Positions 1 through 9,532 of a stretch of DNA of 64,000 nucleotides are shown one piece after another. The stretch is from Deltaproteobacteria bacterium (lineage in GTDB: Bacteria > Myxococcota_A > UBA796 > UBA9615): positions 1-64,000 of the forward strand of contig JAGSHC010000002.1 of assembly GCA_023954745.1 (NCBI GenBank). Reading direction: 5' to 3'. Both the position numbers and the translations under genes were made by a program. Every line of letters begins with the position of its first letter. The stretch's first letter is position 1. The notes beneath the pieces are model-generated. The model searched no databases and had not been told where the DNA came from. It saw only the letters and a list, made by a program, of their open reading frames with translations.

Positions 1-9
1 CATCTCTAG

Positions 10-453
10 CTAGGCTTCGGGGCGGTTCGGGCTCGGTTTGGCCTCGCGCGCAGCCTCGACCCCGAGCTCGAGGACGAGCCCGGCAGCCCGGCGGGACGCC
101 TGGGCATCCGCAATCCCCCAGGCGCCGACGAGCTCGCCCAGCGATTCGTGGCCACCGGTGGGGGAGCCATCGCAGTGCGCAGCGACGAGGTGATGTCCAT
201 GGCGGCTCGCCTCTCGGAGCGGGGTGCCGAGGACGGTGGCCCGCTCCGCGTCTCCCCCGAGGGCGCAGCCGTGCTCGCGGGGGTGGCTCAGCTCGCCGCC
301 GAAGGCCGTGTGGGGGGCACCGTCGTCGCGGTGATCACCGGACGAGGCGACCAGTGGCACGACGACGACAGCGAGGGCGGCGCGGAGGCCGACGCGACCT
401 CGTACCTGGAGCTGCGGGACCTGCTGATCCAGCGCGGGCTGAGCCCCCTGTGA
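10..453 (+). CDS. PLP-dependent enzyme, threonine synthase-like C-terminal part (5' incomplete)
   Basis: The reading frame is open from base 10 to a TGA at 451-453 and gives about 147 residues resembling the C-terminal third of fold-type II PLP enzymes of the threonine synthase group. The visible cues are an IRNPPGADE stretch, a glycine-rich VATGGGAIAV segment, a VSPEGAAVLAGV helix and a final VVAVITGRGD strand, in the order known for threonine synthase. The catalytic lysine region lies outside. A TAG occurs in the same frame at 7-9, only nine bases from the window edge, so the gene is either broken there, starts internally (for example GTG at 148), or the first bases are unreliable. It overlaps the next gene by 4 bases, so the two are probably one transcript. 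The exact substrate cannot be read from this fragment. Confidence 0.6.
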   Translation, partial: LGFGAVRARFGLARSLDPELEDEPGSPAGRLGIRNPPGADELAQRFVATGGGAIAVRSDEVMSMAARLSERGAEDGGPLRVSPEGAAVLAGVAQLAAEGRVGGTVVAVITGRGDQWHDDDSEGGAEADATSYLELRDLLIQRGLSPL

Positions 454-1700
454 GTCGACTCCTCGCCACGCTGCACGACCCGTGGATGGCCCTGTGCCTC
501 GCGCACGCCCTCAGCGAAGAGCTCAGCGCGGTCATCACCTACGGGGATGCGGCGTGGGCGGCCCGTTTCGAGGCGCTGGGAGTGCCCTTCCTTCTGGTCC
601 CCTTCCCTGACGAAGCAACGACCCTCCGGCTCCTGGCGGACGACCGCGTGGCGGCGTTCATCGCCGAGGAGCCGTCGCGGCTGTTGAGCTTCAAGCCTTC
701 GCGGCGCCTCGAGCAGCGCGCCGCCGAGCTCGGGGCGACCCTCGCCCTGCCGCCCGCGAGCATCGCCCAGCGGCTCGAGAACAAGCTCACCCTGCGGCAG
801 CTGGCAGCGGAGGCCGGGATCGTGCCCGCTCCTGGGCCGTCAGACCCCGTGGGGCTGCCCCCCCAGGCAAAGGTGACCGTGGGCCCGCAGATCACCCTCG
901 AGGGGCTCAGAGAGCTCGTGGGGGCCCCTGAGGATGAGTCTGTGGTGGTGCAGTCACCCCGCGGGTTCATGGGTCGGAAGACCTGGTCCGTGGGCGATGA
1001 GACTGAATGGGACTCGCTGGTCCAGGAGCTGAACCGCCGTCCCGTGAAGGTGAGCCGCTTCATCTCCGGCCGCCCGGGGACCATCAACGCAGTCGTCGAC
1101 AGCGCGGGCACGGTCCTGTGCACGGCCCCGATCGTCCAGGTGACCGGCGATCCACGCCTGACGCCCTATCGCCTCGGGTCCTGCGGCAATGACTTCACCT
1201 GGCGACCCTCGCCCTCGCCCGAGGACGGCCCCTACGAGCTCGCGCGCCGCCTGGGGCCCGTGCTGGCGATGCACGGGTACCGAGGGCACTTCGGGCTCGA
1301 CTTCGTCGTCCAGGACCTGGGCGAGCAAAAGGCCCGCACCTGGCTGATCGAGATCAATCCACGGCTGACCGCATCCATGGCGCTCTACTCCGCCTGGCGA
1401 CCCGTGCTGGCCCGGGCCCACGTCGCGGTGCTGGACGGGTCCGAGTTGCGCTCCACCGGGGAGCTTCCGCCCCTCGGGGGAGGCCAGCTCATCCTCCACA
1501 ACCTCGGCGACCAGCCGTCGTCGCCCCTCACCGCGTCCGAGACGGGCTTGCCGGTGGGGGGGCACACACTGCCCGCCACGGCGTGCGTATGGCCCCAGGC
1601 CACCACCGAGGTCGCCCCTGGCGGCACGCGAGGCCGTCTCGTGAGAAAGGGCGCCGTCGTGAATCACGACGGCGCCCTTCTCATGTCTCTTCGGAATTAG
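450..1700 (+). CDS. ATP-grasp domain protein
   Basis: A 416-residue protein starting at GTG 450, which overlaps the upstream TGA; a longer in-frame ORF from 354 is rejected because it runs through the upstream gene. The N-terminal third is a pre-ATP-grasp Rossmann-like region. It is followed by the ATP-grasp entry helix ENKLTLRQLAAEAGI, a nucleotide-binding strand and glycine loop (VVVQSPRGFMGRKT, with Gln where Lys is usual), and the metal-binding end FGLDFVV...LIEINPRLTASM. ATP-grasp enzymes join a carboxylate to an amine or thiol through an acyl phosphate. Pairing with a PLP enzyme suggests small-molecule or peptide ligation, but the substrate is unknown. The last 20 codons are formed by a strong inverted repeat (1643-1682). 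Confidence 0.75.
   Translation: MSRLLATLHDPWMALCLAHALSEELSAVITYGDAAWAARFEALGVPFLLVPFPDEATTLRLLADDRVAAFIAEEPSRLLSFKPSRRLEQRAAELGATLALPPASIAQRLENKLTLRQLAAEAGIVPAPGPSDPVGLPPQAKVTVGPQITLEGLRELVGAPEDESVVVQSPRGFMGRKTWSVGDETEWDSLVQELNRRPVKVSRFISGRPGTINAVVDSAGTVLCTAPIVQVTGDPRLTPYRLGSCGNDFTWRPSPSPEDGPYELARRLGPVLAMHGYRGHFGLDFVVQDLGEQKARTWLIEINPRLTASMALYSAWRPVLARAHVAVLDGSELRSTGELPPLGGGQLILHNLGDQPSSPLTASETGLPVGGHTLPATACVWPQATTEVAPGGTRGRLVRKGAVVNHDGALLMSLRN
1643..1682. terminator. Strong inverted repeat overlapping the end of the ATP-grasp ORF
   Basis: A near-perfect hairpin: a 15-bp stem (aagggcgccgtcgtg pairing with its complement) around a 3-base AAT loop, extended outward by GAGA/TCTC past a single bulged A. 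It lies between a plus-strand gene and a convergent minus-strand gene, so it probably terminates both. There is no long T tract on either side (TCTCAT on plus, TTTCTC on minus). Confidence 0.6.
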
Positions 1701-1717
1701 CCCGAGGGGCGACTCCC

Positions 1718-1741
1718 AGGAGTTGGCAGGCGCCAACTCCT
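1718..1741. terminator. Second hairpin between convergent genes
   Basis: A perfect 10-bp inverted repeat (aggagttggc / gccaactcct) with a 4-base loop, in the 102-base gap between the ATP-grasp gene and the convergent OmpA-like gene. Together with the hairpin at 1643-1682 it makes a double, probably bidirectional termination region. No T tract follows. Confidence 0.45.
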
Positions 1742-1802
1742 CGGGACCAGCAGGCCCCCAGGAGCTCGCCGAGCGAACTCCCAAGGAACCCGCAGGGCTC
1801 CT

Positions 1803-3707
<1,905 letters not shown>

Positions 3708-3860
3708 GTTCACCCTCATCTACGTGGACCGCTCTTGGATCCTCAGCAGTCAAACTGCGGCCAGGATACCTGGGGCACCCCGGAGCCGCGTGGCCCCGCT
3801 CAAGGATGAAGTAGACACGAAGCGGTGGGGCTATCGCCACTCCGACCGCGAGAAAGAGCC

Positions 3861-4319
3861 TCAGGCGGCCAGAACCGCCTCGAGGGTGCTGTGCAGTTGC
3901 ATGAACTGCACGGGCCGGACGAGCACCGCTTCGACTCCGAGTGCACGCCGATCCGACGGCGTCCACTGGGTGGCGCCAGCGAGCCGGGTGCACACCACGA
4001 CGGGCAGCGTGCTGCTCCGACGACGCACCGCGGCGACGAACTCGAACCCGTCGATGTCCTCACCGTCGAGCTCGGTCACCACGACATCGGGACGAAGCCG
4101 GTCCCAGTCGCGCAGCGCCTTCCGTCCGTCAGAGACCCACAGGGCCCCCCAGCCCCGCGTCTCGAGGAATCCCTTGAGCAACAGGCCAAAGCGCACGTCC
4201 GGATCGACCACGAGCACCCTCGCGCGGGTGGGGATCCCCGTGTTGCCCACGATGCTCGTGGACAACGGGTCGTAGGGCAGACTCTCCCCTGCGGCGTTGC
4301 GGGGATCGTCGTCGGCCAT
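3861..4319 (-). CDS. Degenerate receiver-domain protein with Glu at the phosphorylation site
   Basis: A 152-residue single-domain protein with a response-regulator receiver fold from about residue 33 (RVLVVDPDVRF) to the end. At the phosphoacceptor position the usual Asp is Glu83 (PDVVVTELDG), and the conserved Lys near the C-terminus is Arg135 (VLVRPV), so ordinary phosphorylation switching is unlikely; Glu often mimics the phosphorylated state. The first 30 residues are unrelated and polar. Its ATG overlaps the TGA of the bcsB-like gene (ATGA), placing it as last gene of the polysaccharide operon. A role as an adaptor or constitutive partner of the synthase is inference. Confidence 0.75.
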   Translation of the reverse strand: MADDDPRNAAGESLPYDPLSTSIVGNTGIPTRARVLVVDPDVRFGLLLKGFLETRGWGALWVSDGRKALRDWDRLRPDVVVTELDGEDIDGFEFVAAVRRRSSTLPVVVCTRLAGATQWTPSDRRALGVEAVLVRPVQFMQLHSTLEAVLAA

Positions 4320-6574
4320 CAGACCACCTCTCCGGGCATCTCCTCGCCGTCGTAGGCGTCACTGCGTCCCAGTGCGAGCCAGAAGGCGCGGAGGACCAGG
4401 GCGACGAACACGAGCAGCGCGATCCCCGCGAGGATCAGCCAGTAATTGTTCCGGATCGGCTCGTAGGCGGCCTCTCGGACGGGGCGCTCGCCGATGACGC
4501 GCGCCTCCTCGACGGGAATCGCCGCGAGATCAGTGCACGACGCGACGCGCGTCACGCGACCAGTGAGCCGGTCGAACAGCGGGCTGCCGTTGAGGCAACG
4601 ACCGACTCGCTCGAACAGGGTGGGCTCGGCTGCGTACGCCACGATGGCCGCCCGGTCCTTGTTCCAGGGGAGAATCATCTCCTCGAAGTACGCCACACGC
4701 GGGTCCGCGCCCAGGGCCACCATCCCGCCGCTGGCGAGAGCGAGGCTGACGCCGGGTGCTCCCTTGGGAGTGAACGACATCGAATCGAGCAGGCCCATCT
4801 TCTGGATGAGGGCGCCCTGCGGCCCGCTGTCGACGACGATGATGTCGCGGCCCTCGGTGGCCTCCCGCGTCAGCGCACCGACGCGCACGTCGTAGGCGAA
4901 GCGGTCACCACGGGCGACGCGGCCGAGCTCGGCCGACAGCCACGCGTAGAGCTGAAGCTCGGTGCGCGAGGGCTGGCTGGGCAGCACGAAGACGGTCTCG
5001 GAGAGGTCCGGGTGCAGCCCGAAGGGGTAGGCGCCGTAGCGAACCAGCGAGAGGTCGGGAATGCGGGCCCAGCGGTCGCGCGGCATGGTCAGCCGCGAGT
5101 CGCTGTGCACAGTGCCCCAGAGGTGCTCGCGATCCTCACCGATGCAGGTGGGCTCTTCCTTCTGGAGCAGGGCGAAGCGCACGTCGAGTCGAGACTCGGG
5201 TCCCATCTCATGGACGGGCAGCTCGAGCAGCAGCTTGACGTGGTTGCGACCGTCCACCTCGTCCAGCGCGACGCCGCCGACGGCCGCGCCGTTGAGGAAG
5301 ACATCGAGGCGGGAGTTCGTGGGGTCGGCCTGGGCCGAGTAGGAGTAGACGAGCTCGAAGCGCGCGGATCCGGGGACCGGGTGGTCGTCCGGCACCATGT
5401 TCAGGGGGATGCTGACGGTGCCGCCGTGGTAGCCCATCGCCATGCGATCGTCGTTCCCGAGGTCGCTCAGGGTGAAGCTCGTCTCGGGGGGCACGGTGCC
5501 CGTCCAGCGTCGCGGCTCCATCTTCGTGGGCGGCTCGAACCCGTCGATGAGCTGGACCATGCCGACGGGCAGGCCACTGGACTCCTTGTTCGACAACACC
5601 CGCGCGAGGTTCACGAGCCCCTCACCGTCTGAGCCGACGATGCCGAGCACGGAGCGCATGGACCCGGGTGCCCGGGGCGCGAGGGTGATCATCCCCGACT
5701 TCGGCAGGTTGTTCGTGGAGATGCGATCCGCTGCCTGACTGAGCTCTGCCTCCGGCCGCCCCCCCAGCAGTGCGCTGAGGTCGCCAATCACCTGCCCCGG
5801 CGCGTCGTTGCGGCCCAAGGCGATGATGTGTCCGGCCGGCGCGGTGGCGAAACTGCCCTGGTGCACGTAGAGGTCCATGGGGCGCCAGCCGCTGATGTGG
5901 CCGAGGTGCGACGCGATGTAGCCCGCGGCCTTCACCTCTTCGGCGCTGGGATCTTCGCCCAGGGCGAGCACGACCCGCGCCGGATCCGGGTCGCGGTCGT
6001 CCCGAAAGGGGTAGGGCCAGTCACTCAAGCTGAGGTCAGGGCTCTTCGGGCGGTAGGTCACGCGCACGAACGAGCTCTCGAGGATGCGACTCCAGAGGCC
6101 GGGGTGGTCGCTCAGCTCGCAGGGCAGACGGGACCGGTGATAGGCCCAGAACTGCAAGGAGTGGTACCCGCTCTCCGCCTGAAGCGGCAGCTTCAGGATC
6201 TGCGTATCCACCTCGGCGGGATCACCGTCGAGGGAGAACGTCCCGATGGGACGCCCGTCGGCCCACACCGTGATCGCCGACACATCGGGGATCAACATCG
6301 CCGAGCGAGCGACATCCAGGTGCAGCTCGGGCTCCCCCTGCACGTCCCAGTAGTCGGGAATACCGAAGCGCACGCTGCTGATGGCGTTGATGCCCACAAG
6401 CGCCATGTCGCCGTCGCGGGCCAGGTCGGTCCCGAAGGAGATGTCGCGCACGCGCATCTCATTGGCGGCGAGGTCCTCAAAGGCTGCCTCCCGCGCATCC
6501 TCGGCGGCATGAGCGGGGGCAGGGGCGGCGAGGGAGCCGGCGAGAGCGAGCAGAACGAGAAGTCGGGTGGACAT
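4319..6574 (-). CDS. BcsB-like periplasmic polysaccharide synthase subunit
   Basis: A 751-residue protein starting at ATG 6574, one base after the nfrB-like stop; a longer in-frame ORF to 7105 is a shadow. It has a signal peptide (cleavage near PAHAA), a long periplasmic region matching the cellulose synthase regulatory subunit BcsB in length, order and style (jelly-roll and flavodoxin-like segments, e.g. HSLQFWAYHRSRLPCELSDH and LDVRFALLQKEEPTC), and one C-terminal membrane helix (YWLILAGIALLVFVALVLRA) with a short acidic tail. In cellulose synthase, BcsB sits in the periplasm, contacts the BcsA channel and guides the chain. Here no BcsA is adjacent and its partner is probably the NfrB-like transferase. 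A BcsB beside NfrB is an unusual combination. Confidence 0.78.
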   Translation of the reverse strand: MSTRLLVLLALAGSLAAPAPAHAAEDAREAAFEDLAANEMRVRDISFGTDLARDGDMALVGINAISSVRFGIPDYWDVQGEPELHLDVARSAMLIPDVSAITVWADGRPIGTFSLDGDPAEVDTQILKLPLQAESGYHSLQFWAYHRSRLPCELSDHPGLWSRILESSFVRVTYRPKSPDLSLSDWPYPFRDDRDPDPARVVLALGEDPSAEEVKAAGYIASHLGHISGWRPMDLYVHQGSFATAPAGHIIALGRNDAPGQVIGDLSALLGGRPEAELSQAADRISTNNLPKSGMITLAPRAPGSMRSVLGIVGSDGEGLVNLARVLSNKESSGLPVGMVQLIDGFEPPTKMEPRRWTGTVPPETSFTLSDLGNDDRMAMGYHGGTVSIPLNMVPDDHPVPGSARFELVYSYSAQADPTNSRLDVFLNGAAVGGVALDEVDGRNHVKLLLELPVHEMGPESRLDVRFALLQKEEPTCIGEDREHLWGTVHSDSRLTMPRDRWARIPDLSLVRYGAYPFGLHPDLSETVFVLPSQPSRTELQLYAWLSAELGRVARGDRFAYDVRVGALTREATEGRDIIVVDSGPQGALIQKMGLLDSMSFTPKGAPGVSLALASGGMVALGADPRVAYFEEMILPWNKDRAAIVAYAAEPTLFERVGRCLNGSPLFDRLTGRVTRVASCTDLAAIPVEEARVIGERPVREAAYEPIRNNYWLILAGIALLVFVALVLRAFWLALGRSDAYDGEEMPGEVV

Positions 6575-6575
6575 G

Positions 6576-9383
6576 TCAGGGTCCTCCGGTCCGGATGAAG
6601 GTCGGAGCGGGCGCACTTTGCCACGCTCCTTCAGCAGCCTGCTCCTGGAGAGAGCGGCTGTAGGGTGCGACGCGCCAGGCGATCGCGTGGTCGGGAAAGA
6701 GAGTCGCCACCTCGCGAGCGAGGGACGGGGTCGGGTGGGGAGCAGCGACGACGAGCGCTCCGGGCTGAACGTCCAGCAGTTGGATGTCCCCGCGAAGGGC
6801 CCAACCGGGCGGAAGCCAGTCGTCTTGATCATCCACGCGACTCGCTCCAGCGAGAGCGACGCCCATGGCGCGAGCGCGGAGGCGGGCGCCCATGTCGGCG
6901 GACACCCCTCCAGCGGCCAGCAGGTAGTCGATGGGCGCGCGGGCCGTGCGCACGGCGCCGGCTGCGAGGGACTCGAGGTCGCCGCCCCAGTCGGGATCGG
7001 CGGAGATCGCCTGGAGTTCACAGCCGTCGAGGCCGCCGGTGTTGGCGACGATTCCGTCGGGCCACGCCTGGTTGCTCGCGGCCGCCAGGGCGGAGCGCAC
7101 ATCAAGGGCGGGCGCCAGCAGCGTGCGGACGGGCGTCCCGAGCTTCGCGCTGATGAGCAGGAGGACCTCGTCGTGCACTGGCCCCGAGGCGGCCACCGCG
7201 AGGGCGCCGTCGTCGAACTCGGTGTTCAGCGGCACCACGCCGTACAGCGCACAAAGGCCGTAGCCCACCGTCCGAAGGGCGTCGGGATCCGCCTCAGCGG
7301 CGGAGATGGTGCGGAAGCCGCCGGAGTGACGCTGGGCGAGGGTCCGCGAGATCTCCGCCTCCTTGACCCAGCCCTTGCGCACGAGCAGCTCACCGAGCAA
7401 CTCGCCGGTCTGGCCCTGCTCTTCGAGGGCTTCGTGGAGCTCGGTCTCCGTGAGGAGGCCTCGATTCTTGAGGACCTGGCCCAGCCGCTGAGGCCGTAGC
7501 GTGCCGTCCTCCTCGGTGAGGATGCGCCGATACGCGCGCTCCCGAGAGCGTCGCAGCGCCCCCTCGGCGGCGAAGACGAAGCGCACCTTGGCGCCCAGCA
7601 GCTCTTCGAGCCTCACGCGCAGGTCGGACTCGGGGGCCTGGCCCACCGCCACGTCGACGTGTTCGTCGTCGAAGGACAGCGGCAACACACCCCAGAGCTC
7701 GGAGTCGGCCTCGGGGACCCTCCTGAGAAGCTGGAGGGGGATCGAGTAGGGATCCGGGTCCACCACGGGCATCGACAGCTGATCCGCGAGGGCGTCGGCC
7801 ACCGATCGCGTGCTGACCATCCCCGTCATCGTGAACACCTCGCCGAGGCGAAGGCCGGTGGCCCCCTGCAGCTCGAGGGCCTGCTGGATCTGGTCTTCGC
7901 TGAGACCCTCCCGGTCCATCAACAGCTCGCCGAGGCGCCGCTGATAGGTCCGCAGCACGTCCACGCTGGGGAAGGCGTGCTCGGTCTTGAGCCACCGCAG
8001 AGGCTCGCCCGTGATCTTGTGGTTGATGTACTGCTTCAGGGCCTTGCTGGTGGCGGCGAAGTTGATGACGTTGCTCACGAAGAACCGCGGCAGCGTCAGG
8101 AAGCCGTGCAGCGGACCGTAGATCCGGTCCACGGCCAGGTACTTCATCAGTGCGCGCCACGTGAGGATGAGGGTGTTCCCCATCACCAACCACCACAGGA
8201 TGGAGCCCGGGGCGAAGATGTTGTCGAAGGTCCACGGCCGACCGCTCACCCAACCCACCGTCAGCCGCGTCACGCAGTAGGCAGCGAGCACGTACGCGAA
8301 GATGCTCATGTAGTTGGTGAAGAGCGCCTTGCGGTCCCGGTACAGGCAGTACAGGACGGGCAGGGTGCCCTTCCAGCCGATCTGCTCCCAGCCCTGCATC
8401 GCGATGCCCAGGACCCAACGAGAACGCTGACGAACGGCGAACCTGAGGGAGTCGGGGAAGAACTCGCGCGTGGCGATGTACTCGTCCTCGATGATGCGGA
8501 CCTTGCGCTTCTTGAAGAGCCCGCGCTCGACGATGCGGCTTCGCTTGATCGAGCGGCACGCGAAGTAGGTCTTCTTGTTGGCGAGTCGGAACTTCATCCC
8601 GATCTCGTAGTCCTCCGTCAGCGAACCGGTGTTGAACACCTCGTTGCTGTGCTGGACCGCGATCTCTTCGAAGGCTTCGCGGGCGAACCCCGAGCCGACA
8701 CCCGCCGACGGGACGAGCCCGCCGATCTGCTCCCGCACGAGCATGTCCTTGAGATGGTGTTCGCAGAACTCGTCCTTGTAGGTGTTGGCCACCCACGAGT
8801 TCCAGTTCATCTCCAAGGGGAAGACTGGGGTCTGCACGAAGTCGTAGTCGGGCAGGAGGTAGTTGTAGAGCCGCATCGCCAGCGGATGGATGATGTCCTC
8901 GGCGTCGTGCATCAGCAGGATGTCGAAGCGCTGGCCCCGGCGCTCCTCGAGCAACTGAATCGACTGGTAGACCCAGTTCAGCGCGTCGGCCTTCATGGTC
9001 GGGCCGTCGTGAGGCACGACCACCTTGTGGACGTTGCGTACCCGCCGCGCGACGTGGTCCACCCGATCCTGGGTGGCTTTGTCGTTCTGGTAGGTGCCGA
9101 CGAAGATGTCGTAGTGGTCGGCGGGGTAGTCCAGGGTCTTGAGGTTCAGCTCCAGCATCTGCTGGATGACCTCGGCCTCTTGCCAGGCGGGCACCATCAT
9201 CGCGATGCGCTGGGGGGCCTTGTCCTTGAGCGCCTCGACCGTGATGTCCCGGTTTTCACTCTTGAAGATGCCGCGCAGGTAGTAGTTGGCATCGATGAAC
9301 ATGTCATCGATGCCATTGACGAGGATCGAGCCGCACACGGGGTACGCCACGAGTCGCATCGCCAGATCGAGCGCGTCAGCCAT
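6576..9383 (-). CDS. NfrB-like membrane glycosyltransferase with tandem MshEN domains
   Basis: A 935-residue inner-membrane GT2 glycosyltransferase. The N-terminus carries the NfrB-style NGIDDMFIDANYY segment. The catalytic motifs are DAED at 160-163, TED at 256-258 and QRSRW at 319-323, followed by membrane segments near 353-375, 388-410 and 425-445. After residue 480 there are two MshEN (GspE N-terminal) domains, each with the paired 24-residue RLGxxL...L...Q motif (483-506 and 512-535; 633-656 and 662-685), plus a degenerate third copy near 780-905. MshEN domains are established c-di-GMP receptors. E. coli NfrB (about 745 residues) combines GT2 with one such module and makes a ManNAc polymer. 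The ATG at 9383 follows a GAGGAGA ribosome-binding site. The product here is inferred to be poly-ManNAc-like. Confidence 0.85.
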   Translation of the reverse strand: MADALDLAMRLVAYPVCGSILVNGIDDMFIDANYYLRGIFKSENRDITVEALKDKAPQRIAMMVPAWQEAEVIQQMLELNLKTLDYPADHYDIFVGTYQNDKATQDRVDHVARRVRNVHKVVVPHDGPTMKADALNWVYQSIQLLEERRGQRFDILLMHDAEDIIHPLAMRLYNYLLPDYDFVQTPVFPLEMNWNSWVANTYKDEFCEHHLKDMLVREQIGGLVPSAGVGSGFAREAFEEIAVQHSNEVFNTGSLTEDYEIGMKFRLANKKTYFACRSIKRSRIVERGLFKKRKVRIIEDEYIATREFFPDSLRFAVRQRSRWVLGIAMQGWEQIGWKGTLPVLYCLYRDRKALFTNYMSIFAYVLAAYCVTRLTVGWVSGRPWTFDNIFAPGSILWWLVMGNTLILTWRALMKYLAVDRIYGPLHGFLTLPRFFVSNVINFAATSKALKQYINHKITGEPLRWLKTEHAFPSVDVLRTYQRRLGELLMDREGLSEDQIQQALELQGATGLRLGEVFTMTGMVSTRSVADALADQLSMPVVDPDPYSIPLQLLRRVPEADSELWGVLPLSFDDEHVDVAVGQAPESDLRVRLEELLGAKVRFVFAAEGALRRSRERAYRRILTEEDGTLRPQRLGQVLKNRGLLTETELHEALEEQGQTGELLGELLVRKGWVKEAEISRTLAQRHSGGFRTISAAEADPDALRTVGYGLCALYGVVPLNTEFDDGALAVAASGPVHDEVLLLISAKLGTPVRTLLAPALDVRSALAAASNQAWPDGIVANTGGLDGCELQAISADPDWGGDLESLAAGAVRTARAPIDYLLAAGGVSADMGARLRARAMGVALAGASRVDDQDDWLPPGWALRGDIQLLDVQPGALVVAAPHPTPSLAREVATLFPDHAIAWRVAPYSRSLQEQAAEGAWQSAPAPTFIRTGGP

Positions 9384-9532
9384 GGTCCCCGGGAGTCTCC
9401 TCTGCTTCGATCCGCCTCCCCGCGGATCTATCGATGCACGAAGCCTTCAGCCTCATCCCATTGGATATCACGGTCCGTTGGGCGACAAACGCGCCAACTG
9501 TCCCCAGTTGTCTCCGGTGACCGTCTGCCGTC
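9384..9532 (-). other. Intercistronic region with two small hairpins in the polysaccharide operon
   Basis: The only sizeable gap in an otherwise tightly coupled operon, between the nfrA-like stop and the nfrB-like start. It holds a perfect 7-bp stem at 9409-9415/9422-9428 (gatccgc/gcggatc, 6-base loop) and a 6-bp stem at 9495-9500/9505-9510 (caactg/cagttg, 4-base loop). These could stabilise or process the message or adjust nfrB expression; no known riboswitch was recognised. Confidence 0.4.

Noticed and set aside
6575-7105. Longer start for the bcsB-like gene
   Set aside because: The extension overlaps the end of nfrB out of frame; a proper signal peptide begins at ATG 6574.
9384-9532. c-di-GMP riboswitch before the nfrB-like gene
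   Set aside because: The gap is long enough, but only two simple stems are visible; no GEMM-like tetraloop/receptor arrangement was recognised.
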